The translations under genes were made by a program, and so were the position numbers. Below, piece after piece: positions 11,940 to 12,883 of a DNA stretch of 12,883 bases; the stretch's first letter is position 1, and each line of letters starts with the position of its first letter. The notes under the pieces are model-generated. The model saw only the letters and a program-made list of their open reading frames with translations. It was not told where the DNA came from and made no database searches. The stretch comes from Oscillospiraceae bacterium (GTDB lineage: Bacteria; Bacillota; Clostridia; Oscillospirales; Acutalibacteraceae). Location: positions 1 to 12,883 of the forward strand of contig CACZON010000165.1 of the NCBI GenBank assembly GCA_902782805.1, written 5' to 3'.

Positions 11940-12883
11940 GTTCAAAAGACGCTCCACGATGCGCTCCATATGCATGCTGCGCGAGCCTTTCACGAGTACG
12001 GCGTCGCCGGGACGCAAAGCTGAAAGCAGCGCCGCCGAAAGCGCTTCGGCCGCTTCGAAGCGTTCGGTCAAAACGCCGCCCGCCTGCGCGGCAGCCGCCG
12101 CCGCGGCGATCTCCTCGCCGAGCGCAAAGAACAGATCAATCTTTTTTTCGGCGAGATACTGCCCGACCTGCGCGTGGCCTGCCGCGGAATAATCGCCGAG
12201 CTCCTTCATATCGCCGAGCACGGCGATCCTCCGGCCGCTCACTTCGGAAGCGGCAAGCACGTCGATCGCGCTGCGCATCGAATCGGGGCTCGCGTTATAG
12301 GTATCGTCGATCACGAGAATTCCGCCGGCCTGATGCTTCTGCTGGCGCTGCGCCGGCGCCCGGTATTCGGAGAGCTTCTGCGCCGCGTGATACGGCGGGA
12401 TTCCGAGCGCGTCCGCCGCCGCAAGCGCCGCGCAGGCGTTGCGGACGTTGTGGGCGCCCTCAACCGGCAGAAACACGTGGGTCCTGCCGCGCGGGGAAAG
12501 AACGTCGAAGGCGGTTCCGCCCGCCGCGGTGATCAGATTGACCGCCCTCCAGCGGCAATTCTCCGAAAGGCCGTAGGTAACGGTGGAGAACGGAAGCCTG
12601 CCCACGAGCGCCGAAAGCCATGGATCGTCGCCGCAGAGCAACAGGAGCTGGTTCGGCCGGAAGCCGTCGGTAATATGGAGCTTTTCCAATAAAATATTGT
12701 TCTGCGTCTTGAATTGGGCGATATGCGAAATGCCGATATTCGTCATCACGGCGATATCCGGCCGCGCAACCGCCGCAAGGCGGCTCATCTCGCCGAATTC
12801 GCTCACGCCCATTTCGATCACGGCGCACTGATGCTGAGGCGTCAATTTCATCAAAGTCAGCGCAAGGCCGATCTGGGAATTGA
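11934..12883 (-). CDS. murF: UDP-N-acetylmuramoyl-tripeptide--D-alanyl-D-alanine ligase MurF (C-terminal part)
   Basis: About 316 residues are present and the gene continues past the right edge: the frame reads NSQIGLALTLM up to the boundary, matching the NxxIGLPLTLL region of MurF, so the ATP P-loop lies outside the window. MurF ligates D-Ala-D-Ala to the UDP-MurNAc-tripeptide, the last cytoplasmic step of precursor synthesis. Visible Mur-ligase elements are TNIGISH, the HNVRNACAAL motif of the central domain, DDTYNASPDSM and LGDMKELG in the C-terminal domain, and the terminal LVKGSRSMHMERIV. The segment usually carrying the carbamylated lysine reads LLEKLHI. Methionine or TTG codons near 12854 are internal. 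No terminator of standard form follows, only a dyad at the stop. Confidence 0.95.
   Translation of the reverse strand, partial: NSQIGLALTLMKLTPQHQCAVIEMGVSEFGEMSRLAAVARPDIAVMTNIGISHIAQFKTQNNILLEKLHITDGFRPNQLLLLCGDDPWLSALVGRLPFSTVTYGLSENCRWRAVNLITAAGGTAFDVLSPRGRTHVFLPVEGAHNVRNACAALAAADALGIPPYHAAQKLSEYRAPAQRQQKHQAGGILVIDDTYNASPDSMRSAIDVLAASEVSGRRIAVLGDMKELGDYSAAGHAQVGQYLAEKKIDLFFALGEEIAAAAAAAQAGGVLTERFEAAEALSAALLSALRPGDAVLVKGSRSMHMERIVERLLNR

Overview
The window looks like ordinary chromosome from a Gram-positive, Clostridia-like Firmicute of moderate GC. The signs are strong AAGGAGG-type ribosome binding sites, a metal-binding lipoprotein with a lipobox, consensus sigma-A promoters with 17-bp spacers, a penicillin-binding carboxypeptidase with a C-terminal membrane anchor, and a clostridial-style deoxycytidylate deaminase. 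No mobile element, phage gene, CRISPR array or other sign of recent transfer is visible. No gap without a gene exceeds 300 bp; the longest is 177 bp.

Layout. (1) 1-2600, minus strand: a zinc ABC transporter operon (binding lipoprotein znuA, ATPase znuC, permease znuB) running into the first 26 codons of a NagD-like HAD phosphatase. It has a consensus promoter and a perfect Zur/Fur-type inverted repeat over the predicted transcription start. (2) 2619-2777: a tRNA-Val(GAC) gene with its own promoter and terminator, divergent from the zinc operon. (3) 2819-4672, plus strand: a flavin-reductase-like protein and an AlaX-type alanyl-tRNA editing protein. (4) 4680-7155, minus strand: ksgA, a small two-helix membrane protein overlapping it by ATGA, and a D-Ala-D-Ala carboxypeptidase. 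A bidirectional hairpin separates blocks 3 and 4. (5) 7203-8906, plus strand: dCMP deaminase, a YaiI/YqxD-family protein and a ProXp-ala-type prolyl-tRNA editing protein. (6) 8917-10465, minus strand: a stand-alone GH51 alpha-L-arabinofuranosidase. (7) 10503-12883, minus strand: a membrane-anchored NlpC/P60 peptidoglycan hydrolase with its own promoter, and the 3' part of murF.

Themes. Three genes act on the cell wall (murF, the NlpC/P60 hydrolase and the carboxypeptidase). Two separate genes hydrolyse mischarged tRNA in trans (AlaX and ProXp-ala), next to a tRNA gene and an rRNA methyltransferase. The most informative non-coding signals are the Zur-like operator of the zinc operon and a WalR-consensus direct repeat upstream of the NlpC/P60 promoter. 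I found no convincing new biological system. The least explained parts are the small membrane protein between ksgA and the carboxypeptidase, and the architecture of the NlpC/P60 protein.
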